Shown here piece after piece: positions 14,587 to 24,052 of a stretch of DNA of 64,000 bases (the first letter of the stretch is position 1; every line of letters begins with the position of its first letter). The position numbers were made by a program, and so were the translations under genes. The DNA comes from Bradyrhizobium cajani (GTDB lineage Bacteria; Pseudomonadota; Alphaproteobacteria; Rhizobiales; Xanthobacteraceae), in contig NZ_WQNE01000001.1 in the NCBI RefSeq assembly GCF_009759665.1, forward strand, positions 186,001-250,000. Direction: 5' to 3'. Below the pieces are notes generated by a model, which saw only the letters and a list, made by a program, of their open reading frames with translations, ran no database searches and had not been told where the DNA came from.

Positions 14587-17361
14587 CTAGGCGGCGCTGA
14601 CGACGGGGCGCTCGGTCGTCAGGAATTGCCGTTCGAACGCCTCGGCCGGCATCGGCCGGCCGAAGAAGTAGCCCTGCCCTTCAGCGCATCCCATGCTGAT
14701 CAGGACGTCGGCCGTGGCGCGGTTCTCGATGCCTTCAGCCACGATCGTGAGCCCAAGCTGCTTGCTGAGACCGATGGTGGAGCCGACGATCGCGGCATCG
14801 TCGGAATCGGTGAGCAGATCGAGCACGAACGACCTGTCGATCTTGAGCCCATCGAGCGGAAACTTCTTCAAATAGCTCAAGCTCGCATAGCCGGTGCCGA
14901 AATCGTCGAACAGGACGCGGACGCCGAGCTTCTGGATCCGCTTGAACATGTCGAGCACGCGAGCCTCGTCGTGTAGCAGGATGTCCTCGGTGACCTCGAG
15001 CTCGAGCAGCGAGGGTGTCAGCCCCGTTGCATCGAGCAGTTCCGCAACCGAATGCGCGAGGTCGCCGGAATCGAGCTGGGACGGCGACAGGTTGATCGCC
15101 ACGCGAACCCTGTTGCCGGACATTTCCCAGGCGCGCGCCTGACGGCAGGCGGTCTCCATCACCCAGTTCGCGATCCGCTCGGACAGCGCCGACGTGTTGA
15201 CGACCGGCATGAATTCTGCGGGCGAAACGTAGCCGCGCGCCGCATGCCGCCAACGGATGAGCGCTTCGGCCCCGACCAGGCTGCCGTCGACCAGGCGAAC
15301 CTGGGGCTGGTAGAACAGTTCGAACTCGCCGCGATCGGAGGCAAGCGCCAGTTCGCTCTCCAGCGTCAGCCGGTTCTCCAGCTCTTGCCTGATCGCACTC
15401 TCGAAAATCACATGGCTGCCGCGCCGCGTCGCCTTCGCGCGGCTCAATGCGAGATGGCCGTTGCTCAGGAGGTCGTCCGCGTTGTCGCCACCGTCGGGAT
15501 AGACGGCGACACCGATGCTGATCCGGACGCGGTGCTGCCGTGTGCCCGTTGCAAGCGGCGCCTCGAAGACGCGCGCGATCCGTTCTGCGAACGCGGCAGT
15601 CGGCTCGCCGGTCTTCGCGCAATCCAGCGCGATGGCGAACTCGTCGCCGCCGAGGCGCGCGACGATAGCCCCCGCGCCTGCCTCGATCTTCAGGCGCTCG
15701 GCGACCGCCCGCAGCACGAGGTCGCCGGCAGCATGCCCGAGCATATTGTTGATCTGCTGGAAACCGTCGAGCCCGAGCACGAGCAGGGCGACGGTGGAAG
15801 AGCGTCGTTCCGCCGCGGTGATCAGGCTGGCGAGCGCCGCATGCAGCATGTTGCGGTTGGCAAGACCCGTCAGCGCATCATGTTCGGCGAGATACCTGAT
15901 GCGTTCGGCCTCGCGCTTGCGGACCGAAATGTCACGCAGGATCGCGCCGTACTGAAAACCGTCCGTTCCCTGCCAGCCCGAGAAGCTCGCCTCGACCGGG
16001 AAGATTTCGCCGTTCTTGCGCCGGCCCTCGAACTCGACGACGACCGCTCCCCCGGGGACCAGAAGCGCCTGGCGCGCGGCGTCACGCATGGACGGCCTCG
16101 CATCGCCCTCGGCCGGCCCGGCGCACAAGGTTTCGAACGGACGGCCGATCATCTCGGCCGGCATGTAACCGAAGATCGCGCTCGCGCCGGGATTCCAAAC
16201 CGTGATCCGGTGATCCTCGTCGGTGCAGACGAGGCCATCACCAAGCGACATCGCGATGCGATGAAAGCGACTCTCCGCGATGCGTCCCAGGAGACTACGA
16301 AAATCGATCTCATCCAGCGCGATCGCCGTCAGATAGGCGACGATCGCGATGTGGAACAGCGATGTGTCGATGACGTAGGGCCATCTTGCCTGCACAAGGA
16401 CCGCGGCCAGTTCGGCGATCGCCCCGGCGGCGATCAGGATCGCGACCCGAACTCCCGGTGCGCAGCGGCGCCACGAATACATCATCAGCAGGCAGATCAG
16501 GCCGAGGCCGAGCATCATGCCGACATCGGACGTCCAGCGCAGCATCCGGTTCTGAAGGATCGATTCCGCCGCCAACGCCTGGAGGACGGGCCCCGAGATG
16601 ATCTTGCCGTTCGGAACGCTGAACCGGTCGCCAAGCTCGAGCGCCGTGGCACCGACGATGATCTTCTTGCCTTTCAGCTTGTCGAGAGTCGCGGTATCGC
16701 CGCGCAGCACGTCGGCATAGGAGACACTCGGAATGGAGGTTGCCCGAATACTGAAATCGATCAGGAAAGGTGGCCGCCGATTGGCGTCCTGCCCGTCCAG
16801 TACAACCGCCATCGACGGCATCAAGGCATCGCCGAGCCTCTCTCCGAACGGATAACGGCGAACGAGCCCGTCGGATTCGACCGCGACATTGACGACGGCG
16901 GGCCACGACTGGTTGCTGAACGGCTTCAGGGGACGATTGATGTGGGCTGCGCCGCCATTCGGCGTCGGCTGCTTGAAGGACGGCAGGATCGTGGAGCCAC
17001 CAACCTCCCGTAGCGCGTTGACGAAGGCCTCGTCGGAGGCCGCGTCCGACGGCATGCTGAAATCGACGTCGAAGGCGACGTCCTGTGCGCCCGCCGCCTC
17101 GAGCCGGTGCAGCAGCTCCGCGTGGAGCCGGCGCGGCCATGGCCACACTCCGATCTGGTCGATTGAGGGCGCGTCGATGGCCACCACGACGACATTGCCG
17201 CTGGCCACGCGCGACTGCGAAGCGAACCGCAGATCGGTGAGCGCATTGCGAAGCGCACCATGCCATCCCGTGGACAGCACCACCGCGAGCGCGATCACAA
17301 CCAGAATATGCGGCCGATAGCGTTTCACTCTGCTCCCCTGCACTCGCGGCACTCGCCGCAT
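14587..17361 (-). CDS. CHASE2-PAS-GGDEF-EAL cyclic-di-GMP enzyme
   Basis: The 924-residue product has an N-terminal helix, a CHASE2 extracytoplasmic sensor (about 35-275), three membrane spans (about 280-345), a PAS domain (about 360-475), then GGDEF (about 490-650) and EAL (about 665-915). The GGDEF motif itself is intact (ARLGGDEFAIAL) but the upstream RxxD inhibitory site is missing. EAL residues are all present: EALIRW, NLSPSQL, ELEVTED, FDDFGTGYASL, and EGIEN. It can therefore probably degrade c-di-GMP and may also make it. It lies 28 bases after the FecR-domain gene on the same strand, likely one operon. ATG 17361 has GGGGAG upstream; a GTG at about residue 12 also has GGGGAG. Confidence 0.93.
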   Translation of the reverse strand: MRRVPRVQGSRVKRYRPHILVVIALAVVLSTGWHGALRNALTDLRFASQSRVASGNVVVVAIDAPSIDQIGVWPWPRRLHAELLHRLEAAGAQDVAFDVDFSMPSDAASDEAFVNALREVGGSTILPSFKQPTPNGGAAHINRPLKPFSNQSWPAVVNVAVESDGLVRRYPFGERLGDALMPSMAVVLDGQDANRRPPFLIDFSIRATSIPSVSYADVLRGDTATLDKLKGKKIIVGATALELGDRFSVPNGKIISGPVLQALAAESILQNRMLRWTSDVGMMLGLGLICLLMMYSWRRCAPGVRVAILIAAGAIAELAAVLVQARWPYVIDTSLFHIAIVAYLTAIALDEIDFRSLLGRIAESRFHRIAMSLGDGLVCTDEDHRITVWNPGASAIFGYMPAEMIGRPFETLCAGPAEGDARPSMRDAARQALLVPGGAVVVEFEGRRKNGEIFPVEASFSGWQGTDGFQYGAILRDISVRKREAERIRYLAEHDALTGLANRNMLHAALASLITAAERRSSTVALLVLGLDGFQQINNMLGHAAGDLVLRAVAERLKIEAGAGAIVARLGGDEFAIALDCAKTGEPTAAFAERIARVFEAPLATGTRQHRVRISIGVAVYPDGGDNADDLLSNGHLALSRAKATRRGSHVIFESAIRQELENRLTLESELALASDRGEFELFYQPQVRLVDGSLVGAEALIRWRHAARGYVSPAEFMPVVNTSALSERIANWVMETACRQARAWEMSGNRVRVAINLSPSQLDSGDLAHSVAELLDATGLTPSLLELEVTEDILLHDEARVLDMFKRIQKLGVRVLFDDFGTGYASLSYLKKFPLDGLKIDRSFVLDLLTDSDDAAIVGSTIGLSKQLGLTIVAEGIENRATADVLISMGCAEGQGYFFGRPMPAEAFERQFLTTERPVVSAA

Positions 17362-17389
17362 AGTGCTCCCCTATGCCGACGGCGCAGTC

Positions 17390-18580
17390 CTAGCGATGGC
17401 CTCTGTTCCAACCGTAGTGGTGGCCATTATTGCCATTGGTGCCGTTTCCGTGGTCGTGATTGCCGTTGCCGGTTGCGCCAGTTCCGCGGCTTCCGCTTCC
17501 CGCACCTCCGCCAGACACGTCACTGGTCGAACCAGCGGTGGTCGCAACAGTCGTCGCGCTTGACGATGCCGATGCGGCGTTGGCCGAGGCTGCACTGCTG
17601 TTCACGGTGACCGCTGTCGTCGTTGAGCTGTTAGCGGCCGTGGTCGTCGTGCTCGTCTTGCCATCACTCCAGACTGTCTCGGTACCGGTGCTGGCGTTCG
17701 CGCTACGCACCTGTCCGGGAGCAACGGCGCCGTGGGCGAGACCGTGCGTGGCCTTGTGGATGTTCAGCCTGACCTCGCCGAGCGAGCTCGAGATGCGCAC
17801 GACGCCAGCTTTGGACACCTGACTTCCGGCCGCCTGATGTGATTGCTTCGGCGCGCCGGCCGTCCTAGCCCCCTTGTCGATCTGACCGAGCGCATGGATT
17901 GCATGACCATTCGCGGCGTTACGCGGCGCCGACAATCCTGATTTCGGCACGGGAATTCGCTCAATCGTGGAGGCGCGCGGCTTGCCACGCTCAATCGGAT
18001 TGAACGTCCCCGCGCCGCTCAGGCTGAGACCGGGCTTGCCATGCTCAAACGCGGTGGCGGCTTGGCCCGGCATGACCTGGACGATCTGTCCCGTCTTGAA
18101 GTCGGAGACCTCGACCTGGCCGCGCAGCACACCGACCTTGGTGCTGCCCGCCCCCACGGTGACGCTGAACTGCGTTCCCTTGACGACAGCGGCGAGATAG
18201 GGCGTCTCGATCTCGAAATGCTTGACGTTACGCTTCTCGACTTCGAGCAGGATCGAGCCCGCTTGCTGGATGATGGTTGTCGAGAGTCCCTCCTTCTTCT
18301 CGGGTGGCAAACCGACCACCGAATTGGAAGAGATCAGGATCGTTTCCTCGCCGCGGACGAGCAGCACCCGCCCATTGCGCCCAGTACGAATGGTGTCGCC
18401 CGGCTTGAGCACCTCTTCTTGGGTGAGCGATACCTGCTGCGCGCCGTTGGTGGCGACCCAGACCTCGCCGGAAGCCTTGCTGACGGACCACGTGCCGTCC
18501 TCAGCGGCGGATGCGCCGGAAGCCATTCCCAGCACCAGCGCCGCCACGAAAGCGCGCCGCATTCCAATTCTGCCGAGCAT
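17390..18580 (-). CDS. Secreted FecR-domain protein
   Basis: The 396-residue product has a Sec signal (MLGRIGMRRAFVAALVLGMA, cleaved near ASAAE), then a FecR domain in residues ~28-165: GTWSVSKASGEVWV, LKPGDTIRTGRNGRVLL, EKRNVKHFEIETPYLAAVVK and GTQFSVTV. The remaining ~200 residues are low-complexity, rich in Ser, Thr and Ala, ending in a Gly/Asn/His-rich tail (GNHDHGNGTNGN). FecR domains next to CHASE2-cyclase genes occur widely, and the two probably form a periplasmic sensor unit. It is divergent from the TpsB-type gene at 18711 with a 130-base intergenic region. Confidence 0.9.
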   Translation of the reverse strand: MLGRIGMRRAFVAALVLGMASGASAAEDGTWSVSKASGEVWVATNGAQQVSLTQEEVLKPGDTIRTGRNGRVLLVRGEETILISSNSVVGLPPEKKEGLSTTIIQQAGSILLEVEKRNVKHFEIETPYLAAVVKGTQFSVTVGAGSTKVGVLRGQVEVSDFKTGQIVQVMPGQAATAFEHGKPGLSLSGAGTFNPIERGKPRASTIERIPVPKSGLSAPRNAANGHAIHALGQIDKGARTAGAPKQSHQAAGSQVSKAGVVRISSSLGEVRLNIHKATHGLAHGAVAPGQVRSANASTGTETVWSDGKTSTTTTAANSSTTTAVTVNSSAASANAASASSSATTVATTAGSTSDVSGGGAGSGSRGTGATGNGNHDHGNGTNGNNGHHYGWNRGHR

Positions 18581-18710
18581 GACGATCCTCAGTCCGCGTT
18601 ACAGCCGGGCCTGAGGCGTATTCGAAATCACTCAAGAGAGACTTAGCGGGAAGCGGCAAGCGGCGGAGCTGCATTAACCAATCATTGACCATAAAAACCT
18701 AAGAAAAATC

Positions 18711-20507
18711 ATGCGGCTAACGAACCCTTACCGCCTTCTGGAAAGAGCTCCGTCGAACTACGGAGACAGGTTCGCTGCGCGCGTTGAGAAGCGGCACCTC
18801 ACTACCGCGTTGGTGCTGCTTGCACCAATTTTTGCGGGAGTTCCGCAATCTTTCGCACAACAGGCGAACCAGCAGGGTTTTGATCCGCGCCAGCCGGAGA
18901 AATACTTTGAAAACCAATCCGAGCGGGAAACGCTGAACCGTCCGCCGGTCAAGCTACCGACGGTCGGTCAACCCGGCACCGGCGGTGATACCAGACCACA
19001 ATTCGTGCTGCGCGGAATCGACGTGATCGGCGCCCACGCCGTCTCGCGCGATCGCATCGCTGCAGTTTATCAGAGCTTTCTCGGCAGGAAGGTCTCGCAA
19101 GCGGACCTTGCCGCGATTGCCGGCGCGATCAGCGATCTCTACCGCGAAGCTGGATTCCACCTCAGCCGCGCGATCGTGCCGCCGCAGGACATTGCCGACG
19201 GCCGGGTCCGAATTCAGGTGATCGAAGGCGCCATCGTGCAGGCTGACCTGAAGGGCGACGGCGCCGAGCAGTTTGGCGTGAGGCCGATGCTCGGGCCGGT
19301 TCTGGCTGAGCAACCGTCGCGCCTGGCGACGCTCGAACGCCAGCTCTTCCTCATCAACGGCAGGCCGGGTGTCCGGATTACCGATACCGCACTCGAGGAG
19401 ATCGGCGGCGCGACCGGCCGCTTCCGCTTGACCGTTTACTTGAAGACCTGGCACGTCTTCTCGTCGTTCGGCCTGGACAATCTCGGCTCGTCGTCGGTCG
19501 GGCCGTGGCAGACCTACGCGACCGGTGCTTTCAATTCCTACTTTACGCCAGGCGACACGCTGGTGGTCAATCTGTCGACCATTGCCAACGATCCACGCGA
19601 GCTTGGCTTTGCGCGTCTCTCCTACGACGCGCCCGTCGGCGTCGACGGCGTACGGCTCGGCGCTTCCGTCCTGTACAGCGCGGTCCGCCCGGGCGATGCC
19701 CGCCGCCTCGACAGCGACATCACTACAACCGAGGCCTTCGAGGTGCGGGCCAGCACCGTGCCCTTGATGTCGCAATCCTCGGCGCTGACGCTCACCCTGG
19801 CTGGCACCTTCAGCAACGTGTCGGAGCACGATCTGTACGGCCCGTGGTACAACGACCACATCAGGACTGCGAGCCTGACCGCCGACTATCGGCTTCAGGA
19901 TCGCTTCGGCGGCACCAACCTCGCGACGTTGAGCTACCGCCAGGGCCTTGACATCTTCGGCGCCTCGCATTTCGACGACGATCTGCTATCGCGCGACGGC
20001 GCCTCGTCGAACTTCTCGGTGCTGAATGTTTGGTTCACGCGCTACCAGACGCTCAACGACACCTGGTCGCTCAAGCTCTCCGCGGCGAGCCAAACGGCGT
20101 CGCGACCGCTGTTCATCTCGCAGCAATTCTATGTCGGCGGCGCGGCTTTCGGCCGGGGCTACGGCGCTGCCGAGATCAGCGGCGACAACGGTCTTGCCGG
20201 CTCGCTCGAGCTGCGCTTCGATCAGAAGCTCAATTTTCGCTACTGGACCGGCTACCAGCTCTATGCCTTTGGCGACGTCGGCGCAGTCTGGAACGACGGT
20301 TACCGCCTGAGCGACGGCCTGTCCCTGACGTCGGCCGGAGCCGGTGCGCGATTCTTCCTGCCGGAGGACTTCCAGGCCGATCTCGGCGTGGCCGTCCCCT
20401 TGAGCTACCGGGCGCCGGACAACGAGCGCCGCAGCCCGCGCTTCCTGTTCACACTGTCGAGCGCGTTCCGGCTTTGCCCTGAACGCGGCAAGGGCAACTG
20501 CCTCTAG
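18711..20507 (+). CDS. TpsB-type outer-membrane transporter (ShlB/FhaC/HecB)
   Basis: The 598-residue product has a signal region ending SFAQQ, a POTRA-2-like domain with FVLRGIDVIGAHAVS and AGFHLSRAIVPPQDIADGRV then IQVIEGAI, a second POTRA, and a C-terminal beta barrel. The conserved VRGY-type lid motif appears as GRGYGAAEISGDNGL near residue 480, and the final strand ends with Phe (FRLC region). TpsB proteins export one large TpsA adhesin or haemolysin across the outer membrane. No TpsA gene occurs in the window. It diverges from the FecR/c-di-GMP pair, which may control it. No strong ribosome site is visible. Confidence 0.9.
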   Translation: MRLTNPYRLLERAPSNYGDRFAARVEKRHLTTALVLLAPIFAGVPQSFAQQANQQGFDPRQPEKYFENQSERETLNRPPVKLPTVGQPGTGGDTRPQFVLRGIDVIGAHAVSRDRIAAVYQSFLGRKVSQADLAAIAGAISDLYREAGFHLSRAIVPPQDIADGRVRIQVIEGAIVQADLKGDGAEQFGVRPMLGPVLAEQPSRLATLERQLFLINGRPGVRITDTALEEIGGATGRFRLTVYLKTWHVFSSFGLDNLGSSSVGPWQTYATGAFNSYFTPGDTLVVNLSTIANDPRELGFARLSYDAPVGVDGVRLGASVLYSAVRPGDARRLDSDITTTEAFEVRASTVPLMSQSSALTLTLAGTFSNVSEHDLYGPWYNDHIRTASLTADYRLQDRFGGTNLATLSYRQGLDIFGASHFDDDLLSRDGASSNFSVLNVWFTRYQTLNDTWSLKLSAASQTASRPLFISQQFYVGGAAFGRGYGAAEISGDNGLAGSLELRFDQKLNFRYWTGYQLYAFGDVGAVWNDGYRLSDGLSLTSAGAGARFFLPEDFQADLGVAVPLSYRAPDNERRSPRFLFTLSSAFRLCPERGKGNCL

Positions 20508-20655
20508 CCGCAAGCCTGCTCCGCGCCTTGATGCGGCCCTTTTGGGGCACCGCTCACAAACTTGCCCAAATTTAATCCCGTAACCTGCTCACGATCGCTC
20601 GATCCGGGAGTTCCGGATGACCATGTTCAGCCGAGAGTGATCTGAGACGGGGACC

Positions 20656-21486
20656 ATGAAGAGGGTGTTTGCAATTCTGGCGCTCCTTTGCGCCCTTGGC
20701 GTCGGCGAATATGTCGTCATCAGCCGGTTCGCGATCCGGCATGAGACGTTGACCTTGTTCGACGCTTCGCGCCAGCGGCCGATCTCGGTCGACGTCGCGG
20801 TGCGGCGCGACTACGAGACCAAGGCCAATCTCGGCCTCTGGAAGCTCCCGCTCGCCGTCATCAGCAACGGCAACACGGTCAAGGCCACCGAATATTCCTT
20901 CCTCACCAACGTGCTTGCGGCACGCGGCTATCTCGTTGCCAGTATCCAGCAGGACCTGCCGAGCGACCCACCGCTGATGACCCATGTCGGCGAGAAATAT
21001 GTCGGCCGGCGCGAGATCTATATCCGCTGCGAGGCCAACATTCTCTTCGTGCTGCGCGAGCTGAAGAAGCGGCAGGAGAACGTCGATTATGACCACATTA
21101 CGCTCGTCGGCCATTCCAACGGCGGCGATGTCTCGATGTATGTCGCCCATCAGCATCCCGAGCTGGTATCGAAAGTGATCACGCTCGACAATCTGCGAGT
21201 GCCGTTCGTAGTCAGCGACAACATGAAGATCCTGTCCTTCCGCTCGAAGGATCCGCATTTCGAGACGGATCCCGGCGTGCTGCCGACGCCGGAGGAAGCC
21301 AAGGCGCGCGGCATCGATATCGTCCACACAGGCGCGCAGCACACGGAGATGAGCGATCGCGGTCCCGCCTCGGTCAAGGAGAAGATCCAGCAGACGCTCG
21401 ACCGCTTCCTGCGTGACAGTGCCAGCAGCGCGCTCGCGCCGGCCGATACGAAGAGCCCGATGATCATGAACCCCGGCGACTATTAG
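20656..21486 (+). CDS. Secreted alpha/beta hydrolase
   Basis: The 276-residue product has an N-terminal membrane or signal helix (MKRVFAILALLCALGVGEYV), then a hydrolase fold. The nucleophile elbow is GHSNGG near residue 157, within DHITLVGHSNGGDVSMYVA; a histidine in GAQHTEMSDRG near 236 is the likely catalytic base. Substrate is unknown; the PLPLAVISNGNT and KKRQENVDYDH segments suggest a small esterase/lipase. It follows the TpsB gene after a 148-base gap and is probably separate. Confidence 0.82.
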   Translation: MKRVFAILALLCALGVGEYVVISRFAIRHETLTLFDASRQRPISVDVAVRRDYETKANLGLWKLPLAVISNGNTVKATEYSFLTNVLAARGYLVASIQQDLPSDPPLMTHVGEKYVGRREIYIRCEANILFVLRELKKRQENVDYDHITLVGHSNGGDVSMYVAHQHPELVSKVITLDNLRVPFVVSDNMKILSFRSKDPHFETDPGVLPTPEEAKARGIDIVHTGAQHTEMSDRGPASVKEKIQQTLDRFLRDSASSALAPADTKSPMIMNPGDY

Positions 21487-21755
21487 CCGGGAACGCGTTT
21501 GCGGCAGATCAAGGCGTCTCCGAGCCGGCAGGGTAAAAGGGCCCTATAGCGTCGGAGAAACCCGTGCCGCCCTACACCGAAAGCCTTGATACGAAGAGTC
21601 TTGGTCTGCCTGCGGCGAGGATGCCGGCATTTGCACGGCATCTCTACCGTTCGGCACGCAGGCTGTTGCGGTCGATCATCGCCCACATCGATCTCTCGCA
21701 ATTTCCGGGATCGTGTTGCGGCTGAGCCGTCGGCCGAATGCATGAAGGTTGCCCG

Positions 21756-22079
21756 ATGCACCAGCATTTGAGACGATTTCGCCTGCTGCTCGCCGCGGCC
21801 ATCTCGAGCTTCGGCATGTCGTCCGCTCTTGCCGCCGACGCTGATCACGGCGCCGACCTCGCCAAGCGCTGGTGCGCGAGTTGCCACGTCGTGGCGACCG
21901 GCCAGACCCAGGCGAGCGCCGACGTTCCCTCCTTTGCATCCGTTGCGCGCAGGCCGGACTTCAGTCCGGAGAGGCTCGCATTCTTCCTGCTCGACCCGCA
22001 TCCAAAGATGCCGAACTTTCCCTTGAGCCGGACGGAAGCCGGCGACATCGCGGCCTATATCGGATCGCTGCGCCGGTAG
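21756..22079 (+). CDS. Periplasmic class I cytochrome c
   Basis: The 107-residue product has a Sec signal ending SALAAD, the haem-binding CASCH motif in RWCASCHVVATGQ, and a distal methionine in PHPKMPNFPL followed by the helix SRTEAGDIAAYIGSLR. This is a small mono-haem electron carrier exported and matured in the periplasm. Its partner oxidase is not nearby. The 268 bases upstream contain no gene I can support. Confidence 0.9.
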   Translation: MHQHLRRFRLLLAAAISSFGMSSALAADADHGADLAKRWCASCHVVATGQTQASADVPSFASVARRPDFSPERLAFFLLDPHPKMPNFPLSRTEAGDIAAYIGSLRR

Positions 22080-22272
22080 AGCGCCGCCAATGGGCGACGG
22101 CACCAAAACCGCAAATCCCTGCCGGAGAACCGACAGGGATCAGCAGAAAGGATGACGGACGGCGAATAAGGATCCATTCGGTGGCCCATCATGGACCTGC
22201 GTCAGCATCAGAGTGCGCATCTCGCCACCGCGCAAGATCAATTTGTGGGCATGCAGCGCGGCACCAACAGAA

Positions 22273-22614
22273 TCAGGACTTGCCCTTGCCCGGTTGCATG
22301 AAACTGCCGGTCATCTGGCGCATGTGGTCTCCGGCGCTAGTGAACTGGCTGCGCAGGAAGTCGGACTGAATTCGCATCGCTTCCTGAAGGTCTGTGGCGT
22401 GAACGAGCTTTCGCGCATGCTCGAACGCCGACTTCATGTTCTGCTCGGTGAAAGCGAGGGCTTGTTTCGACACGTCCGTCCCCGCGCCCGGGACGGACGA
22501 CATCGACTTGGTGGCGGCTTCGAAAAACATGCCAAATGCCTTTTCCGCCTGGTCGATCGTCTTCTCGGCCAGGTCACGGAGTTCGGCCGGAACTTCGAGT
22601 TTCGGTTCGATCAT
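22273..22614 (-). CDS. Phasin-family protein
   Basis: The 113-residue product is an all-helical phasin: MIEPKLEVPAELRDLAEKTI, then AEKAFGMFFEAATKSMSS and AFTEQNMKSAFEHARKLVHA followed by a DLQEAMRIQSDFLRSQF segment. Phasins coat poly-hydroxybutyrate granules. ATG at 22614 has a GGAGGAGAGGAG run upstream. No phaC or phaR gene is adjacent. The neighbouring 61-residue gene is on the same strand upstream. Confidence 0.9.
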   Translation of the reverse strand: MIEPKLEVPAELRDLAEKTIDQAEKAFGMFFEAATKSMSSVPGAGTDVSKQALAFTEQNMKSAFEHARKLVHATDLQEAMRIQSDFLRSQFTSAGDHMRQMTGSFMQPGKGKS

Positions 22615-22764
22615 GGTCACACTCCTCTCCTCCCTTTTTTGACCTGAATACCACACTTGCCCGATCGCCTGCCAGCGGCCAGCCCCGGGCGCAAACCTCC
22701 GCCGGGCGCGCCCGGCTCTGGCAGAAAAGTGAAGTACAAGGGATAAAGGCCGACGCGGCCCGGC

Positions 22765-22950
22765 TCAGGACAGGGGGTGTTCGGGAAGGACGTCTTCGGT
22801 GGCGAGGTCTTCGACGAGCTTGATGACCTCGAAACGCTGCCGAGGCGCGAGCTTCAAAAACGCACGGAGGAGGCGCAGACTTTCGACGGTGCCACTTGCA
22901 GGCGCGCCGAGCTTGAGATGGAGTTCAGCCGCGAAATTGAGGTTCTTCAT
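22765..22950 (-). CDS. Small hypothetical protein
   Basis: ATG at 22950 opens a 61-residue frame: MKNLNFAAELHLKLGAPASG then TVESLRLLRAFLKLAPRQRF and an acidic end. An AGGTG lies 5-8 bases upstream. The EVIKLVEDLA helix is compact and soluble. The frame extends to 23079 but that part looks non-coding. No family recognised. Confidence 0.5.
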   Translation of the reverse strand: MKNLNFAAELHLKLGAPASGTVESLRLLRAFLKLAPRQRFEVIKLVEDLATEDVLPEHPLS

Positions 22951-23649
22951 CTCGCACCTATGACAAGCATCGGCCTTCGTGATCCGTCGTCGAGAGTCCC
23001 ATTCGAGAAACCGAACGCCATAACTCGACGCCATGGCGACGACGAGTTCTCGGCCGGGGTGCGCGGCGGGGATTATCACGCTGACTGCATATCCGAACGG
23101 ACCGGCTCAACCGAACAGGTTGCAATTATGACAAGGAACAACCCATCCGGCAAGCCAAACTGTCGACACAGCGATGCTTCGTCTGCATCGCACCACGGCA
23201 AATCCGGATAACAGGAATATGCACCGCCGTCACCCACCTGCGTCAAGAAGCGTCATCGATCACGCCCACCGCCTTGATTGCCGTCATCGGCAAGACGTTT
23301 CGCCTTGTTTCCGATGTGAACGGAGATTGGTGGAGACGAGCTGGGGTATCTTCAGCGAATACACGCAATTGTTGAGTCGCGTCTCAGCGGTTGCATCATT
23401 GACGAAATGAAGGTCGATCTCGCGGCCCGTCTCCAGCGTCTCAATTGGGGCACCGGTGAGGCCGAAAGACGCGGGAAGCTCCCGGGATCGGACGTCTTGT
23501 CGGGCACTACATCTCTGAACGTGTCCGGCCGTGAACCGATGTTCGATTCCGAACGACCAAGCGGTTGCGAAGCGGCCACGCGGATCACGGGCGCCATGGC
23601 TGACGGACTTCTTCGATTCGGGCGCGCCTCAGCACCAAAGGACGACGAT
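22951..23649. other. Long intergenic stretch without a supported gene
   Basis: About 700 bases separate a minus-strand small gene from the plus-strand gene at 23650. G+C is lower than in the flanks between 23080 and 23350. The plus frame of the downstream gene stays open up to about 23330 and reads smoothly (ELGYLQRIHAIVESRL...), but no start with a ribosome site is visible before 23650. It may be a decayed gene or a very long unrecognised N-terminus. Confidence 0.45.
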
Positions 23650-24006
23650 ATGCTTTCTCGCTGCGATCTCATCAGGGGCGCCGCGGTCGCGCTTCTCACC
23701 CTCTCGACACAAGGCGCATGGGCGCAGGAGACCAGGATGAATCTGTTCAAGGTCGTCACCATCAAGGACGAAATCGTCATCGGGCTGTCAGCGGAAGAGC
23801 TTCGGGCGCTCGGCGGCAACGATGCGAGCGCAGTTGCGCACGCGCTGGCGCAGAAGGGCGATCTAACGGTCTGGCAGTACAACGTACATCGCGGTCCGAA
23901 CGGCGAATTGCAGCAGGCGCCGACCGCCAAGATCGGACTTTTGGCCAATGCCTCGCTGCGCGTCGAGCCATACACGACGCCTTACCAGATCATGCCGCAC
24001 CCGTGA
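23650..24006 (+). CDS. Small secreted hypothetical protein
   Basis: ATG at 23650 has AAAGGA at good spacing. The 118-residue product has a signal sequence (MLSRCDLIRGAAVALLTLST, cleaved near AWAQE) and a mature domain starting TRMNLFKVVTIKDEIVIGLS, then VAHALAQKGDLTVWQYNVHR and PTAKIGLLANASLRVEPY. It looks like a compact periplasmic domain; I do not know the family. A longer in-frame extension to 23407 is possible but unsupported. Confidence 0.72.
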   Translation: MLSRCDLIRGAAVALLTLSTQGAWAQETRMNLFKVVTIKDEIVIGLSAEELRALGGNDASAVAHALAQKGDLTVWQYNVHRGPNGELQQAPTAKIGLLANASLRVEPYTTPYQIMPHP

Positions 24007-24052
24007 GCGGCGGACGGGCACGCTTGTGAGCAGGATCGCAGGCGTGCCGTCC

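Noticed and set aside
15052..17013. Plus-strand 653-codon frame inside the c-di-GMP enzyme
   Set aside because: Antisense shadow of intact GGDEF and EAL motifs; composition is typical of reverse-complement high-G+C coding DNA.
23407..23649. Long N-terminal extension of the small secreted protein
   Set aside because: The frame is open, but the signal peptide and AAAGGA site at 23650 fit a start there; an extension would bury the signal sequence.
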